Shown one piece after another: positions 63,288-64,000 of a stretch of 64,000 nucleotides of DNA. Within the stretch, counting starts at the first letter, position 1, and each line of letters opens with the position of its first letter. Origin of the DNA: Kangiella sp. TOML190 (GTDB taxonomy: Bacteria > Pseudomonadota > Gammaproteobacteria > Enterobacterales > Kangiellaceae); the NCBI RefSeq assembly GCF_023706045.1, contig NZ_BQYL01000001.1, forward strand, positions 620,001 to 684,000, written 5' to 3'. A model generated the notes under the pieces. The model saw only the letters and a list, made by a program, of their open reading frames with translations, was not told where the DNA came from and searched no databases. A program made the translations under genes and the position numbers.

Positions 63288-63925
63288 AAAATTCCTGGCA
63301 AGTAGACAATAGAAAAGATCCCGATCCAAATAAGATCAAGGAAGTGCCAAAATAAACCGACTCGATACAGTCGCGACAATACTGGTTCAGTTAGCCCTTT
63401 GCTCAACATCTGCGCTGCAATTACGGCTAACATAATAAGACCGAACAAGACATGCAAACCGTGGGTTGCTACTAGCGCAAAGAAAGAGGACAGGAAGCCA
63501 CTGCGCTGCGGGCCATGGCCATCATCAATTAACTCTTTAAACTCAAGTAGCTCGAGCACAATAAAGCCCGCGCCTAAAATAAAGGTTACCACCAACCAAA
63601 TCAGCGCTAGATTTCGTTTTCCCGATAAAGCGCTTATGGTAATCATGCCAAAAGTGAAACTTGAGAGTAGTAATAACGCGGTTTCTTGCGCGGCGCGGCC
63701 AATTTCAAAAATTTCATTTGCTCTTGGCCCGTCGGCGACACCATTAATCAAAACTTCATAATTGGCAAACAAGAGAGCGAAAATAATGGAGTCACTCATC
63801 AAGTAAAACCAAAAACCCAGTGCGCGCTCGCCATGCTTGGCATTACTAGCAGGAGTACCCAAATTACCCATTGGGTGCTCTTTATCTTCTATCTCCTGAG
63901 CGTTGCTTGCGGTAATTTCTGTCAT
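63284..63925 (-). CDS. cyoC: Cytochrome o ubiquinol oxidase subunit III
   Basis: 213 aa, five transmembrane segments with LGFWFYLMSDSIIFALLFANYEVL, ATHGLHVLFGLIMLAV and RVGLFWHFLDLIWIGIFSIVYL, typical of heme-copper oxidase subunit III. It overlaps both neighbours by 4 nt (cyoB and cyoD), so the operon is tightly coupled. Confidence 0.97.
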   Translation of the reverse strand: MTEITASNAQEIEDKEHPMGNLGTPASNAKHGERALGFWFYLMSDSIIFALLFANYEVLINGVADGPRANEIFEIGRAAQETALLLLSSFTFGMITISALSGKRNLALIWLVVTFILGAGFIVLELLEFKELIDDGHGPQRSGFLSSFFALVATHGLHVLFGLIMLAVIAAQMLSKGLTEPVLSRLYRVGLFWHFLDLIWIGIFSIVYLPGIL

Positions 63926-64000
63926 GACGATACTCCTTGATGGCTTTCCATAATTTCTTTGACTTCCTCAGCCGTGATTTCATATTCATCATGATCGTTA
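63922..64000 (-). CDS. cyoB: Cytochrome o ubiquinol oxidase subunit I, 3' end only
   Basis: Only the last 25 codons lie in the window (ending EVKEIMESHQGVSS). The frame ends 4 nt inside cyoC (ATGA). Assignment rests on position upstream of cyoC in the conserved cyoABCD order; the sequence itself is too short to identify. Confidence 0.7.
   Translation of the reverse strand, partial: NDHDEYEITAEEVKEIMESHQGVSS

Noticed and set aside
1-64000. tRNA, rRNA, CRISPR or insertion sequence
   Set aside because: No cloverleaf-like segment, regular spacer-repeat array or transposase-like frame was recognised anywhere.

Overview
The window is chromosomal DNA from a gammaproteobacterium of moderate to low GC. 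Gene order points this way: hrcA-grpE-dnaK-dnaJ-dapB-carA-carB-greA with nadK-recN divergent from hrcA; fur divergent from bamE; def-fmt-rsmB-trkA divergent from a LysM gene-dprA-smg; and cyoBCD. Several surface lipoproteins and a GlyGly-CTERM protein suggest an aerobic, probably aquatic relative of Kangiella/Aliikangiella. The genus is inference from gene order and protein flavour, not from a search.

Layout. 1-5.7 kb is a photo-oxidative-stress type cluster: a FAD oxidoreductase (cut by the window edge) and a fatty acid desaturase on the minus strand, a lipoprotein and a chalcone-isomerase-like protein on the plus strand, then photolyase and a DUF523/DUF1722 protein on the minus strand. A DUF4397 lipoprotein follows. 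From 7.2 to 28.7 kb almost everything is on the minus strand and forms an expanded chaperone/carbamoyl-phosphate superoperon, read right to left: hrcA, grpE, (small exported protein, YebC/YeeN-type regulator, unknown membrane protein, 1478-aa giant protein), dnaK, dnaJ, (frameshifted Sel1 gene, SGNH esterase, GNAT, small exported protein), dapB, (Csr-type sRNA candidate, carA leader), carA, carB, greA. 28.8-37.5 kb holds nadK, recN, fur/bamE, and an ECF sigma/anti-sigma pair divergent from an FMN glutamate-synthase-like gene and DoxX. 37.7-47.3 kb is a mixed section (malic enzyme, hydrolase, GlyGly-CTERM surface protein, PhoD-type phosphatase, RNase PH, nucleotidyltransferase). 47.3-53.2 kb is trkH-trkA-rsmB-fmt-def on the minus strand, followed by plus-strand LysM/dprA/smg. 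58.4-64 kb contains a SEC-C/2-oxoglutarate oxygenase, selO, a serine hydrolase and the cyoBCD terminal oxidase genes, cut in cyoB at the right edge.

Most notable observations: (1) a roughly 120-nt minus-strand RNA gene between carA and dapB with a 5' hairpin presenting AAGGA in its loop, five evenly spaced GGA motifs, a promoter and a strong terminator, which looks like a CsrB/RsmZ-type sponge of CsrA; (2) an approximately 80-bp direct duplication of the sigma-32 dnaK promoter region, one copy in front of dnaK and one 4.85 kb upstream, exactly bracketing a 1478-aa gene of unknown function with a C-terminal HExxH motif, which reads as an insertion into the grpE-dnaK gap; (3) a single-base frameshift splitting a Sel1-repeat gene; (4) a terminator-like hairpin in the carA leader; (5) a 23-codon Lys/Arg-rich reading frame with a strong ribosome-binding site between phoD and rph; (6) several families of intergenic palindromic repeats. 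No tRNA, rRNA, CRISPR array, transposase or integrase was seen.
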